Shown piece by piece: positions 1-8,687 of a stretch of DNA of 64,000 bases (its first letter is position 1; the number at the start of each line of letters is the position of its first letter). Location: contig NZ_LIVZ01000021.1 in assembly GCF_001905845.1 (NCBI RefSeq), positions 25,480 to 89,479 of the forward strand. The letters are read 5' to 3'. The notes under the pieces are model-generated. The model was given only the letters and a program-made list of their open reading frames with translations. It ran no database searches and was not told the origin of the DNA. A program made the translations under genes and the position numbers. The DNA comes from Streptomyces sp. TSRI0107. GTDB lineage: Bacteria; Actinomycetota; Actinomycetes; Streptomycetales; Streptomycetaceae.

Positions 1-1127
1 CTGATCGCGTTGGTGACGGGCGCGAGCAGCCCGATGACGATCAGTACGATGCCGGCCGCGGCGGTGACGAACCGGCTGCGGACGCCGGTGACACGGACGA
101 TGCCGATGTTCTCCCCGCTGGTGACCATGAGCGGCAGGCCGAAGAAGCCTCCGAAGAGGGAGGTGAGGGCGTCACCGCGGACGGTCTTCGGCACGTCGGT
201 CCGCTTGTCGATGTCCTTGCCGACGGCGTCGGCGTTGATGACGGTCTGGCCGGTGGCCTCGGCCATGGATGCCAGGCTGTAGAGCATCAGCGGCAGCGCG
301 GCGACGAGGTTGAACTCCGGTGAGCCGAAGGGCAGCAGGCGCGGCAGGCTGACCAGTCCCCCGCCGGCGCCCGCGAAGTCGACCGCGCCGAGCGCGGCGG
401 CGAGCACGGTGCCGGCGAGCAGGCCGAGCATCACGGCGAGCTGGCGCAGGATCCCGGTGAAGAGCAGGTAGAAGACGACGGTGAAGGCGATGGTCGCCAT
501 GCCCAGGCCGAGGTTGAGGGGATCCGCGAAGCCGGGCGTGCCGGGACGTCCGGTGACGAGGACCGCGCCGACCTTCACCAGGTTGACACCGACGATGACG
601 ATCATCGTGCCGATGACCAGGGCGGGGAAGAACTTGAGCAGCCGGGAGAAGACCGGCAGCACGACGAAGTAGAACGCCGCCGTGAGGATCACCGCTCCGG
701 TGGCGGTGCGCAGTCCGTGCTGTTCCGCGATCGCGAGGAAAAGGATCAGGGGCGCCCCGCCCGGCAGCATCACGAACGGCAGCCGTGGCCCGAACTTCCA
801 GGGACCGAGCGACTGGATCAGTGAGCCGACGCCGGACAGCACGAAGGCGGCGGACAGCAGGTCGACGGTCAGCTCCGTGCCGAGCCCGAGCGTGGCGCTC
901 ATCAGGAAGATCGCCGAGATGGGCGTGGCGGCCATGACGAGGACGTGCTGAATCCCGAAGAGGAGGATCTTCAGGACCGGGCGCGATTCGTCCACGGGAT
1001 GGGTGGTTCCGGGCCTCCGGGGGTCGGCGGGGGCGGCTGCGGGCTCGCCGCCACCGCGCGTGACCACCGCACGGCCGGGGGCGGCGGGCTGTCCGGCTTC
1101 GGGCAGGCTCTCGCTGGGACTGGACAC
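1..1127 (-). CDS. NCS2 family purine/xanthine permease (C-terminus beyond the window)
   Basis: Inner-membrane nucleobase:cation symporter of the NCS2 (xanthine/uracil permease) family, which takes up purines such as xanthine or urate. After a Pro/Gly-rich N-terminal tail of about 45 residues it shows the family opening VDESRPVLKILLFGIQHVLV, then successive hydrophobic helices, and the substrate-loop region TSGENIGIVRVTGVRSR just before the window edge. The GTG at 1127 is chosen because ACGGAG lies about 9 bases upstream; a GTG at 995 is the alternative. It is divergent from the LacI regulator at 1495, and a doubled palindrome at 1197-1224 lies about 70 bases upstream of the start. That points to LacI control, and purine catabolism is the likely context. 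The exact substrate cannot be read from the sequence. Confidence 0.85.
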   Translation of the reverse strand, partial: MSSPSESLPEAGQPAAPGRAVVTRGGGEPAAAPADPRRPGTTHPVDESRPVLKILLFGIQHVLVMAATPISAIFLMSATLGLGTELTVDLLSAAFVLSGVGSLIQSLGPWKFGPRLPFVMLPGGAPLILFLAIAEQHGLRTATGAVILTAAFYFVVLPVFSRLLKFFPALVIGTMIVIVGVNLVKVGAVLVTGRPGTPGFADPLNLGLGMATIAFTVVFYLLFTGILRQLAVMLGLLAGTVLAAALGAVDFAGAGGGLVSLPRLLPFGSPEFNLVAALPLMLYSLASMAEATGQTVINADAVGKDIDKRTDVPKTVRGDALTSLFGGFFGLPLMVTSGENIGIVRVTGVRSRFVTAAAGIVLIVIGLLAPVTNAI

Positions 1128-1196
1128 GTTCGGGCTCCGTTCGGGGCGTACGGGAACGCTCGGAATTTCAGCCGCGATCTCGCCCTGGACGGTGAG

Positions 1197-1224
1197 CCAA
1201 ATCGATTTGGCCAAATCGATTTGG
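1197..1224. promoter_or_regulatory. Tandem palindromic LacI-type operator
   Basis: Two abutting exact copies of the 14-bp perfect palindrome CCAAATCGATTTGG, at 1197-1210 and 1211-1224. A/T-rich arms with a central CG dyad are the usual form of LacI-family operators. The doublet lies in the gap between the divergent permease and LacI genes, closer to the permease start. Confidence 0.75.
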
Positions 1225-1494
1225 CCGCCAGTATGTGAGGCCGTCGACCCACCGTCAAGGCCCGCCGCAGCACCGGATGCGTTCAGGACGGGACGAGGAC
1301 GGCGCCCCGTGGAGCCAGGCGCGAGATCGCCGAGCTCACGGTCGAGGTCCCCGGCTGCGCGAGACGGCCTCGCGGGCACACCACCCGTACGACCACCCGT
1401 AAAAGCTCCCGCACGACCTCCCGCACGACCTGATGCCGAGATCGGCGAAGATGGTGGGATCAACCGTCCGTGTCCGCGAGGGGTGTCCGAGCAG

Positions 1495-2535
1495 ATGGCT
1501 ACGTTTGCCTCCGGTCAGAAACCGCCGACGATCGCTGATGTCGCACGCGTCGCCGGGGTTTCGCGCACGACCGTGTCGCACGCCCTCAACGGGCTCGGCA
1601 AGGTGGACCCCCGGACGCGCGAGCGCATCAGGCAGGTCGCGTCGGAGCTCGGCTACCGCCCCAATCTGCGGGCGCAGCGGCTGCGGCGCGGGGAGGCGAA
1701 GGCGATCGCCCTGGTGTCCTCGATGCCGTTCGCGGTGGCCGGCGGCCCGTCCCGGCTCGGGTTCTACATGGAGGTCGCGGCCGCCGCGGCGGAGAGCGCC
1801 CTGGTGCACGACTACGCGCTCGTGCTCGTCCCGCCCGTGCAGTCGGGTTCGGCCCTGTACTCCCTCGACATCGACGGGGCCATCGTGGTCGAGCCGGACG
1901 TCGAGGACGCGGCGGCGGCCCAGCTGCGCGAACGCGGACTGCCGTATGTGGCGCTCGGCCGGCCGGTGTCACCGAAGGAGGACGCCCCGTACGTCGATCT
2001 GCGCGGCAGGCTGGTCGCCGAGCTGCTGCTGCGGCACCTGCACGAGCAGGGCGCCGTCCGGCCGGCCCTGATGGTGGGCGCCGGTTCCCGGCACTCGTCG
2101 GTGGACGCGGTCGCCGCGTACGAGGGCCTGGCCGAGGAGTACGGCTGGACGCCGATCGTGGCGAGAGTGCCGGAGTCGGGCGGCGAGCAGGCGGGCTACG
2201 AGCGGTGTGCCGCCCTGCTCGCGGAGCACCCCGGCATCGACGCGGTGTGCGCGCTGGTGGACGCCTTCGCGGTGGGTGCGGTCCGGGCGATACGGGAGAG
2301 CGGGCGTGCCGTACCGGACGACGTCATGGTCGTCACCCGCTACGACGGCCTGCGTTCCCGCACCTGCCAGCCGCCGCTGACAGCGGTCGACCTGCACCTG
2401 GACCGGGTGGCCTCCGACGCGGTACGACTGCTCCTGGCGCGCCTGCGCGGTGACACCGCCACACCTCCGGTGTCGGTGGCCCCCGAGCCCCGGGTGATCG
2501 CCCGTGCGTCCTCGGTCCGGGCGGGCCGGGGCTGA
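1495..2535 (+). CDS. LacI family transcriptional regulator
   Basis: DNA-binding repressor of 346 residues. Residues about 11-60 are a classic LacI helix-turn-helix and hinge helix (TIADVARVAGVSRTTVSHAL, then LGYRPN). The rest is a periplasmic-binding-protein-like effector domain, which ends near the domain motif YDGLRSRTCQPPLTAVDLH. The ATG at 1495 puts the helix-turn-helix at the usual distance from the N-terminus; the frame stays open upstream, and a GTG at 1483 is possible. It is divergent from the NCS2 permease and presumably represses it through the double palindrome at 1197-1224 until a purine-related ligand binds. The ligand is not deducible. The gene is followed after 27 bases by a broken copy of the transporter start. 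Confidence 0.88.
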   Translation: MATFASGQKPPTIADVARVAGVSRTTVSHALNGLGKVDPRTRERIRQVASELGYRPNLRAQRLRRGEAKAIALVSSMPFAVAGGPSRLGFYMEVAAAAAESALVHDYALVLVPPVQSGSALYSLDIDGAIVVEPDVEDAAAAQLRERGLPYVALGRPVSPKEDAPYVDLRGRLVAELLLRHLHEQGAVRPALMVGAGSRHSSVDAVAAYEGLAEEYGWTPIVARVPESGGEQAGYERCAALLAEHPGIDAVCALVDAFAVGAVRAIRESGRAVPDDVMVVTRYDGLRSRTCQPPLTAVDLHLDRVASDAVRLLLARLRGDTATPPVSVAPEPRVIARASSVRAGRG

Positions 2536-2562
2536 GCAGGCGATCGCGACAGAAGCTGGTTT

Positions 2563-2637
2563 CCCCCGCTCCGTCCAACCTCAAGCGCATCGTCGCCGCC
2601 AGCCCCATCGGTACCACCATCGAGTGGTACGACGTCT
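2563..2637 (+). pseudogene. 75-bp remnant of an MHS transporter gene start (direct repeat, copy 1)
   Basis: This stretch matches 11236-11310, inside the intact transporter gene, with two substitutions (C for T near 2605 and G for T at 2634). It encodes PSNLKRIVAAS-IGTTIEWYD, the N-terminal signature of MHS-family transporters. It has no start codon or ribosome site of its own and the similarity stops after the first helix. The two copies are in the same orientation and bracket 8.67 kb, so this is a junction scar rather than a gene. Confidence 0.85.
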
Positions 2638-2949
2638 CAGGTCATGCCTTAAGTTCTGGCGGCCTTGTACGGCTGGGGTCGAGCTCGCCAGTGATCGAGT
2701 TCAGGACAGCTCTCGGGAGGATGTGTGTCAGGCCGGGGCCGTGTTGTCGATCAGGAACCGGCACGGTGCTGCGCAGACACCGCTTCCGAGTGGTCGCGCG
2801 TAGGGGGTGAGTGGTCAGCACGCTGAACACCGGTCCCCCACAAAGGTGCGCCCCACATCCGAATGTGACTGTCCGCATGGGATCTAGTGCACTGAGTGAC
2901 GACTTCTTTATGGTCAAAGCGACGCCAACACCGCATCCCTGGAGGATCC
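2638..2949. other. Intergenic region upstream of the SGNH hydrolase
   Basis: No gene recognised. It joins the transporter remnant to the secreted hydrolase and must hold the promoter of the latter. I see no clear operator or transposon end. Confidence 0.4.
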
Positions 2950-3924
2950 GTGGCACGCTTCCGCACTCGCCTGGCCCTGCTCTGCTCGGCCGCAGCTCTC
3001 GCTGCCGGCGCTCTTGCCCCCGCGCAGCTCGCCAGGGCACAACCCGCCGCCGCGGCCGAGGACCACCAGTGGGTCGCCCTGGGTGACTCCTTCACCGCCG
3101 GGGTCATCCGGGCCGCGGGCAACACCTTCGAAGTCCCGCGCGACGGCTGCGAGCGCACCGACCGGTCCTACCCCCAGGTCATCGAGCGCGACCTCTATGG
3201 TCTCTTCGAGCTGACCAACGTCAGCTGCGGCGCCGCCACCATCGAGAACGTCACCGACACACCCCAGCACCCGATCGGCCGTCACCTGCCGCCCATCGCC
3301 GAGGACCCGGACTACCCCTTCCCCGCGGTGCCGCCGCAGTCCGAGGCGGTGGGCCCGGACACCGATGTCATCACCGTCGGCGTGGGCGGAAACACCCTCG
3401 GCTTCGCCGACCTCCTCCTCAAGTGCCCGGAGCTGGGCGGCGAAAGCAGCGGCAAGGGCACCCCGTGCAAGGACGCCCTGGCCGCCGGCATCCCGGACCG
3501 GCTGAAGAAGGTGCGTCAGGAGTACGAGCGGATGCTCGCCGTGCTCCACGAGCGCGCCCCGCACGCGAAGATCCTGGCCGTCGGCTACCCCACGCTCATC
3601 CCCCAGGACACCTCCAGCTGCAACTTCGGCGACCTGACGCAGTTCGGCACGATCACCCAGGGCGACCTGGACTGGCTGCGCGATGACGTCCTGGAACCCC
3701 TCAACAAGGCCATCAACAACTCGACCGGCACCCAGGAAGCCGCCAGCTTCGTCGACCTCTACACCCCGTCCCGCAACCACAGCGTCTGCGACGACTCCAA
3801 GTGGGTCGAAGGCTTCATCACCCTGCCCGACCAGCTGTCCTTCGTCCACCCCAACGCCCTCGGCCACCGCAACGCCGCCGACCACGTCGAAGAGGCAATG
3901 CTCAACGCCATCGACGCGAGCTGA
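2950..3924 (+). CDS. Secreted SGNH/GDSL-type lipase or esterase
   Basis: Extracellular serine esterase of 324 residues. The GTG start has GGAGG five bases upstream. It is followed by a signal peptide: RFRTR, then a hydrophobic run, with an Ala-rich cleavage region near residues 28-37. SGNH blocks are visible: block I ALGDSFTAG with catalytic Ser47, block III VGVGGNT at about 144-149, and block V FVHPNALGH with His300. Several Cys residues fit the disulfide-rich Streptomyces lipase/phospholipase group. The natural substrate (acyl glycerol, phospholipid or acetyl ester) is unknown. It stands alone inside the islet bounded by the transporter repeats. Confidence 0.88.
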   Translation: MARFRTRLALLCSAAALAAGALAPAQLARAQPAAAAEDHQWVALGDSFTAGVIRAAGNTFEVPRDGCERTDRSYPQVIERDLYGLFELTNVSCGAATIENVTDTPQHPIGRHLPPIAEDPDYPFPAVPPQSEAVGPDTDVITVGVGGNTLGFADLLLKCPELGGESSGKGTPCKDALAAGIPDRLKKVRQEYERMLAVLHERAPHAKILAVGYPTLIPQDTSSCNFGDLTQFGTITQGDLDWLRDDVLEPLNKAINNSTGTQEAASFVDLYTPSRNHSVCDDSKWVEGFITLPDQLSFVHPNALGHRNAADHVEEAMLNAIDAS

Positions 3925-4630
3925 CCCCCACCCGGCATCCCCGCCGACCCCCGCAACGAACTGCCCCCCGGCACCAGCCGGAGGCCATTTCCGTATGACC
4001 GGCGCCGCCCACTCCTGACAACCCACAGCGAGCTCTGGAAGACAGGCCCGAGGGCGGCCACCGGCCCCGCCAGGGCGGCGGGGCGGGTGTCAGGGGCCGG
4101 CGGGGGCTGGGACTTACGGGTCCGCGGCAGGCGGTTTCATCGCCCCTTGGTCAGGACTCGTCGAGCGGGACGTAACGGGAGTACGGCCAGAAGTCGGCGG
4201 TGAGCGGTTCGGTCGCGGTGATGCAGATCGTCGTTCAGCGTCGCCTCGGTGATCCGGCCCAACCCGGATGAGGTCACGGCCCAGGCGGTGCCGGCCGTCG
4301 CGGCGAACCCGGAGCGCCCCCTGGCCCGGCAGCGGCGGCCGTTCAAGCCGGCCGACCACACGCTGGAGGTGTTCGGCGACTACCACCGGTCAGGTCACAC
4401 ACCCAGCCGCGCGAGCGGCGGTCAAACGGCTGCACGCGGAGGGCAAGACGTCCAGCAACGGCGTCGCCCCGCGTCCCCGGGAGGCGGGGTGGTGGGCCGG
4501 TCCACCACCGTCTGGCTCCAACGCCGCCTCCGATCTCGTTGTCGTCCAGCCGGGAGCGCCCGGTTCACCGCCCTGCGCTACTTCACCCTCGACGGCACCG
4601 GCCACCGCATCCGGCACGAGATGTTGCGGG
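3925..4630. other. Decayed, gene-poor stretch
   Basis: No intact gene recognised. Several short frames are open but none has a plausible start with a known family behind it. The end near 4550-4660 resembles an IS630 transposase C-terminus and is listed separately. A short minus-strand frame ending ADFWPYSRYVPLDES near 4150 looks like the tail of a broken gene I cannot name. Confidence 0.4.
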
Positions 4631-4660
4631 TCATGACGTTGTTGTCGTGGCATCGGTCAG
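4550..4660 (+). pseudogene. Possible IS630-family transposase C-terminal remnant
   Basis: The plus-strand frame reads FTALRYFTLDGTGHRIRHE. It resembles the C-terminal motif of IS630-family transposases (ALRYFxLDGTDHxSH) but lacks the catalytic domain, and it runs into the end of the Lrp gene without a natural stop. I call it from motif memory only; no terminal repeats are visible. Confidence 0.35.
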
Positions 4661-5101
4661 CGGTTTCTGGGGGTAGGCGCGGAGCACGAGGGATGTGGTG
4701 ACAGGGCCGTAACGGGCAAGTGCGTCGACGACTTCTTCGAGTCGTCCTGCCTGCGGGCAGTAGACGTCGAAGATGAGGCAGTCCTCCCCGGTGACTCTGA
4801 GGGTGGAGGCGATCTCGGAGGTCCTGGAAGCGAAGTCCAGGGCGCGTGAGAGCTGGGCGTGCGTGGTGCGGAGCCGGATGACCGCGTGAATGTGCAGCCC
4901 GAGGGCTGCCGGGTCGACCACCGCTCGGTAGCCGGTGATGACGCCGCTTTTCTCCAGCCGCTGGATGCGCGCGCCGGCCGCGGGTTGTGAGAGTCCGACG
5001 CGGCGTCCTACCTCTGCGCCGGTCAGCCGGCCGTCGGTCTGGAGCAGGGCGAGGATGTCTCGGTCTATCCGGTCGAGTGATTCCATCGTTGTCCGCACCA
5101 T
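4631..5101 (-). CDS. Lrp/AsnC family transcriptional regulator
   Basis: DNA-binding regulator of 156 residues. The N-terminal winged helix is clear (LDRIDRDILALLQTDGRL, then VGLSQPAAGARIQRLEKSGVI, about residues 9-55). A RAM/ligand-binding domain follows (VVDPAALGLHIHAVIRL through GEDCLIFDVYCPQAGRLEEV). The family senses amino acids. The ATG six codons in (5086) is an equally good start. It is divergent from the hydrolase at 5192 across about 90 bases, so it probably controls itself and that gene. The 3' end abuts decayed sequence. Confidence 0.87.
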   Translation of the reverse strand: MVRTTMESLDRIDRDILALLQTDGRLTGAEVGRRVGLSQPAAGARIQRLEKSGVITGYRAVVDPAALGLHIHAVIRLRTTHAQLSRALDFASRTSEIASTLRVTGEDCLIFDVYCPQAGRLEEVVDALARYGPVTTSLVLRAYPQKPLTDATTTTS

Positions 5102-5191
5102 TTTCTTTTAGATCACTTGCGCTACCGCCGTTGCGCTGATCGATCCAACAGAATCTGCGCCAGGCGCCCCCGTGATCGTAGGGGGCGACGA

Positions 5192-5758
5192 GTGAAACGG
5201 TGGTGGGCAGTGGTCGCTTACGTCGTCATCCCGGGTATCGACGGCTCGGACGGGCAGCACTGGCAAACCTTGTGGGAGCGGCAGTGGGGCACCTCGGCGG
5301 TGAGGATCACCCCCGCCTCGTGGTCCGCACCCGATCTGGACGACTGGGTCGACGCTGTCCAGGAGGCATACGACTGTGCTTCCCGGCAGGACAGCCGCGT
5401 TGTGCTGGTAGCCCACAGCCTGGGCTGCTGGGCTGCGTCAGTCTGGCTGAACAAGAATCCCTCCAGCTCGACAGGTGGCGCCTTCCTGGTCGCGCCGCCC
5501 GACCCTCAGGGGCCGGCGTTCCCACGTCAGGCTGCCGCGACGTTCACGGAGGTGGCGGCACAACCGTTGCCGTGCCCGGCCCTGGTGGTGGGCAGCGCCA
5601 ACGACCCGTACTGCACTCCCGAGGCGGCCGCCGGCTTCGCGGCGCAGTGGGATGCGCGGTGGCACTTGGCGGGCGCGTGCGGGCACATCAACTCCGCCGG
5701 CAACCTGGGCTCGTGGCGGTACGGCCGTGAACTTCTGGACTCGCTGACCCGGCAGTGA
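5192..5758 (+). CDS. RBBP9/YdeN-type serine hydrolase (alpha/beta fold)
   Basis: Small cytoplasmic alpha/beta hydrolase of 188 residues. It opens with the RBBP9 family motif VIPGIDGSDGQHWQTLWE and carries the nucleophile elbow AHSLGC. An acid is expected near SANDPYC, and the family His is in the motif GACGHINSAGNLG. The GTG at 5192 is chosen because GGGGGCG lies just upstream and the family begins right at the following residues. It is divergent from the Lrp gene. The substrate is unknown; relatives are described as serine hydrolases of unclear physiological role. Confidence 0.85.
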   Translation: MKRWWAVVAYVVIPGIDGSDGQHWQTLWERQWGTSAVRITPASWSAPDLDDWVDAVQEAYDCASRQDSRVVLVAHSLGCWAASVWLNKNPSSSTGGAFLVAPPDPQGPAFPRQAAATFTEVAAQPLPCPALVVGSANDPYCTPEAAAGFAAQWDARWHLAGACGHINSAGNLGSWRYGRELLDSLTRQ

Positions 5759-5829
5759 CCAACCACCGCATGGGACGTCTGCCACCTGGTGCCACCCGTT
5801 CGGACAAGGAAGTCCTCCCGTTGACGCAC

Positions 5830-6005
5830 AGAACGCGCCGCTGCCCGTCGAAGGTCGCCACGGGCTCGTTGTTGAACAGTGTCGGACGCGGCCTCATCGC
5901 ACACGTGGCAGCCGAAATGGGCGCCTGCCGCACGGTCAGGTTGGTCCGACCGACCGTACGCCGTGACCAGCACGAACCGGTCCTCCAGCGGCAGGCCCAG
6001 CTGAT
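5830..6005 (-). pseudogene. Degraded IS5-type transposase fragment
   Basis: On the minus strand one frame reads QLGLPLEDRFVLVTAY and the next frame continues GRTNLTVRQ. Together they resemble the stretch EDRxLLVxAYWRTNLTxRQLA of Streptomyces IS5-family transposases. The change of frame inside the motif, and the loss of similarity on both sides, mark a decayed fragment. No inverted repeats are visible. Confidence 0.4.
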
Positions 6006-6144
6006 CACTGCGTTGCGATGGGAGCGGACTCATGCGCAAGGGCCGGCCGTGAGTTGCCAAACTGCCGTGGTGGCTCAACCCCGCGAACGGGGGTACCCAG
6101 GACGGCTCTGACGACGTGCTCACCGCGACCGAAGTCTGCCCAGA

Positions 6145-6870
6145 TCACTCCATTACGGGCAGGCACTCGGCGAGCAGGTCGACGACGTCCCGCCAAGCTC
6201 GCTGCGCGTGCTGAGGGTGATAACCGACCCCGGGAAGCACGATGTGGTCGACCGGTGGGTGATGGAAGGCGTGCAAGGCGCCGCCGTAGACCACGAGGCG
6301 CCAGTCGACGCCCGCAGCCTGCATCTCGGCGGTGAATGCGTCCCGTTGCTCGGGCGACATGATCGGGTCTTCCGACCCGACCCCGGCCCACACCGGGCAG
6401 TGAATGCGCGCCGTCTCGCCTGGTCGGCCCGTGGTCAGTCCGTTGACTGTCGCGATCGCGCGCAGGTCGACGCCGTCGCGCCCGAGTTCCAGCGCGATTG
6501 CGCCCCCGGTGCCGTAGCCGACGGCGGCGATCCGGTCCGGGTCGGTCCGCGGCTCGGCGCGGAGCACGTCGAGCGCCGCGTGGCCGATGCCTCGCATCCG
6601 GTCGGGATCGGCGAGCAGCGGCATGCAACGGGCCAGCATCTCCTCAGGGTCGCCCAGATAGCGCCCGCCGTGGATGTCGAAGGCCAGCGCCACGTATCCC
6701 AGCTCGGCGAGCGCATCGGCCCGGCGGCGCTCGACGTCGCTGAGCCCCAGGCCCTCGGGCCCGACCAGGACCGCGGGCCGGCGGTCGACACCGGCCGGGA
6801 GCGCGAGGTGCCCGATCATCGTCAGGCCGTCGGCCGCGTATTCGATCGTGCGCGTTGCAACCGTCGTCAT
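6145..6870 (-). CDS. Dienelactone hydrolase family protein lacking the usual nucleophile
   Basis: Alpha/beta-hydrolase of 241 residues in the dienelactone hydrolase family. The start at 6870 fits the family N-terminus (RTIEYAADGLTMIGHLALP). Typical elements are VLVGPEGLGLSDVERRRADA, the Asp region WAGVGSEDPI, and the His in YGGALHAFHHP. The nucleophile elbow normally reads GYCFGG or GFCFGG; here it is GYGTGG, so the expected Cys is Gly. The protein may therefore not hydrolyse dienelactones, or may not be a hydrolase at all. It stands between the IS5 remnant and cydA with no partner genes. Confidence 0.75.
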   Translation of the reverse strand: MTTVATRTIEYAADGLTMIGHLALPAGVDRRPAVLVGPEGLGLSDVERRRADALAELGYVALAFDIHGGRYLGDPEEMLARCMPLLADPDRMRGIGHAALDVLRAEPRTDPDRIAAVGYGTGGAIALELGRDGVDLRAIATVNGLTTGRPGETARIHCPVWAGVGSEDPIMSPEQRDAFTAEMQAAGVDWRLVVYGGALHAFHHPPVDHIVLPGVGYHPQHAQRAWRDVVDLLAECLPVME

Positions 6871-7315
6871 GAGTTTGGACTGTAGTGATCGCCGAGCCCG
6901 GCCGGGCCAGTGTTCTGCCGCTGGCAGAGGGCAGGTCTCTGGCGTGTTCCAGAGCCGCGTGCGAGGCCGCCCGACTCCGGTGCTGGGCACGGAGATCTCC
7001 GAGAAAGCCGTCGCGCCTTGACGTGGAAGGTCTCTAGTTGAACCAACCGGCCGTGCAGGACGGACTGCGCCACAACCGTCGCGTCGGTCACCGAGGTGAC
7101 CCGCACCATGCGTTCGACAGACCCCTGAGGCTTCACCGCCGAACCCCACCGTGGCCGGCTGGGTGATCCTCTGCCGCCATACGGACGACGCAGTGGCTGC
7201 ACGGCTTGCGTCGGCACCCCCGAGTGGAGCCACCTGTGTGGGGACCGTACTTGTCGATACCTATCCGTACTCGTCCGTCCTGATCCGCCGCATGCCAGTC
7301 TCACCAGGGGAAACC
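6871..7315. other. Intergenic region upstream of cydA
   Basis: A 445-base gap between divergent genes. It must hold the cydAB promoter. I looked for a Rex-type operator (TGTGA-N-TCACA) and did not see a convincing one. Confidence 0.4.
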
Positions 7316-8680
7316 ATGCCGTCTTTGGCCGATGCCGCATTCGGGGAGCCGGATCTCGGCGCCGCGCGGATGCAGATGGCACTGTCGCTGGGCTGGCACA
7401 TCATTCTGGCCTGCCTGGGCGTGGGTATGCCCGCGATCACACTGATCGCGGAGTGGCGTGGACACCGCACAGGAGATCTGAACTACCGGCTGCTGGCGCG
7501 GCGCTGGGCGCGGGCGATGGGTGTGCTGTTCGCGGTGGGCGCGGTCTCCGGAACGATCCTGTCGTTCGAGATGGGCTTGCTGTGGCCGGGGCTGATGGGG
7601 ACGTACGGCGAGGTGATCGGCCTGCCGTTCTCGCTGGAGGGCATCGCGTTCTTCATCGAGGCGATCTTCCTGGGGATCTACCTCTACGCCTGGGACCGGC
7701 TGCCGCCGGTTCCACACATGCTGTCCGGGCTGCCCATCGTCGTGGCCGGGGTGGCCAGTGCCTTCTTTGTCGTGACCGCCAACGCCTGGATGCAGCAGCC
7801 CACCGGCTTCGACACGGAGAACGGGCGCATCGTCTCGGTGGATCCGTGGGCAGCGATGTTCAATCCCGCGACTCCGCCGCAGACCGTGCACATGATCCTC
7901 GCGGCGTTCATGGTCGCCGGCTTTCTCATGGCGGGTGTCTACGCCGTGGCGATGCTGCGCGGCAGACGCGACCGCTACCACCGTCTCGGCTTCCTCATTC
8001 CCTTCACGGTCGCGGCGATCGTCACCCCGGTGCAGATCGGAGTCGGGGACTGGGCGGCCCACTTCGTCGCCGAGAACCAGCCCGTGAAACTCGCCGCCAT
8101 GGAAGGCGTCTTCCACACCGAGCGCGGAGCCCCGCTGCACCTGGGCGGCTTCGCCATCGGCGGCGAGCTTCGCTATGCGCTGGAGATCCCCAACGGGCTG
8201 TCCCTGCTGGCCCATTGGTCGCCCGACGCGGAGATCGTCGGACTGGAGAACGTACCGGAGGCCGACCGGCCACCGGTCAACGTCACGCACTGGGCCTTCC
8301 AGATCATGGTCGGTATCGGCTTCGGTCTCCTGGCGCTGTGCGCGTGGCTCGCGTTCACCTGGAAGCGCCACCGGGACCTGCCACGCACACCGTGGTTCCT
8401 GCGCGCCTGCGCCCTGTCGGGCGTGGGTGCGGTCCTGGCACTCGAAGCCGGCTGGACCGTCACCGAAGTAGGGCGCCAGCCCTGGATCGTGTACGGCGTG
8501 ATGCGCACCTCCGAAGCGGTCAACCCCGCTCCCGGCCTCGTCTGGGGGTTCGTCCTGGTGGCGCTGGTGTACGCGGTACTGACCGTTGCCACCGTCTACG
8601 TGCTGCGACGCCTGGCCCGCGACGAACCCGTTCCCGTCGCCCCGCAGGAACGCGACGTAACCGACTACAAAGTCATCTGA
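7316..8680 (+). CDS. cydA: Cytochrome bd ubiquinol/menaquinol oxidase subunit I
   Basis: Subunit I of the cytochrome bd terminal oxidase (454 residues). It oxidises membrane quinol, reduces O2 to water, and carries hemes b558, b595 and d. The ATG at 7316 has AGGGGA five bases upstream. The N-terminal heme ligand is His28 in LSLGWH. The motifs EMGLLWPGLMGTYGEVIGLPFSLEGIAFFIEAIF, in pieces across residues about 95-130, and the quinol-side GRQPWIVYGVMRTSEAV are conserved. The quinol loop is of the short type. The stop lies 7 bases before cydB, so the two form one operon. A high-affinity oxidase like this serves low-oxygen growth. Confidence 0.95.
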   Translation: MPSLADAAFGEPDLGAARMQMALSLGWHIILACLGVGMPAITLIAEWRGHRTGDLNYRLLARRWARAMGVLFAVGAVSGTILSFEMGLLWPGLMGTYGEVIGLPFSLEGIAFFIEAIFLGIYLYAWDRLPPVPHMLSGLPIVVAGVASAFFVVTANAWMQQPTGFDTENGRIVSVDPWAAMFNPATPPQTVHMILAAFMVAGFLMAGVYAVAMLRGRRDRYHRLGFLIPFTVAAIVTPVQIGVGDWAAHFVAENQPVKLAAMEGVFHTERGAPLHLGGFAIGGELRYALEIPNGLSLLAHWSPDAEIVGLENVPEADRPPVNVTHWAFQIMVGIGFGLLALCAWLAFTWKRHRDLPRTPWFLRACALSGVGAVLALEAGWTVTEVGRQPWIVYGVMRTSEAVNPAPGLVWGFVLVALVYAVLTVATVYVLRRLARDEPVPVAPQERDVTDYKVI

Positions 8681-8687
8681 GGTTGCC

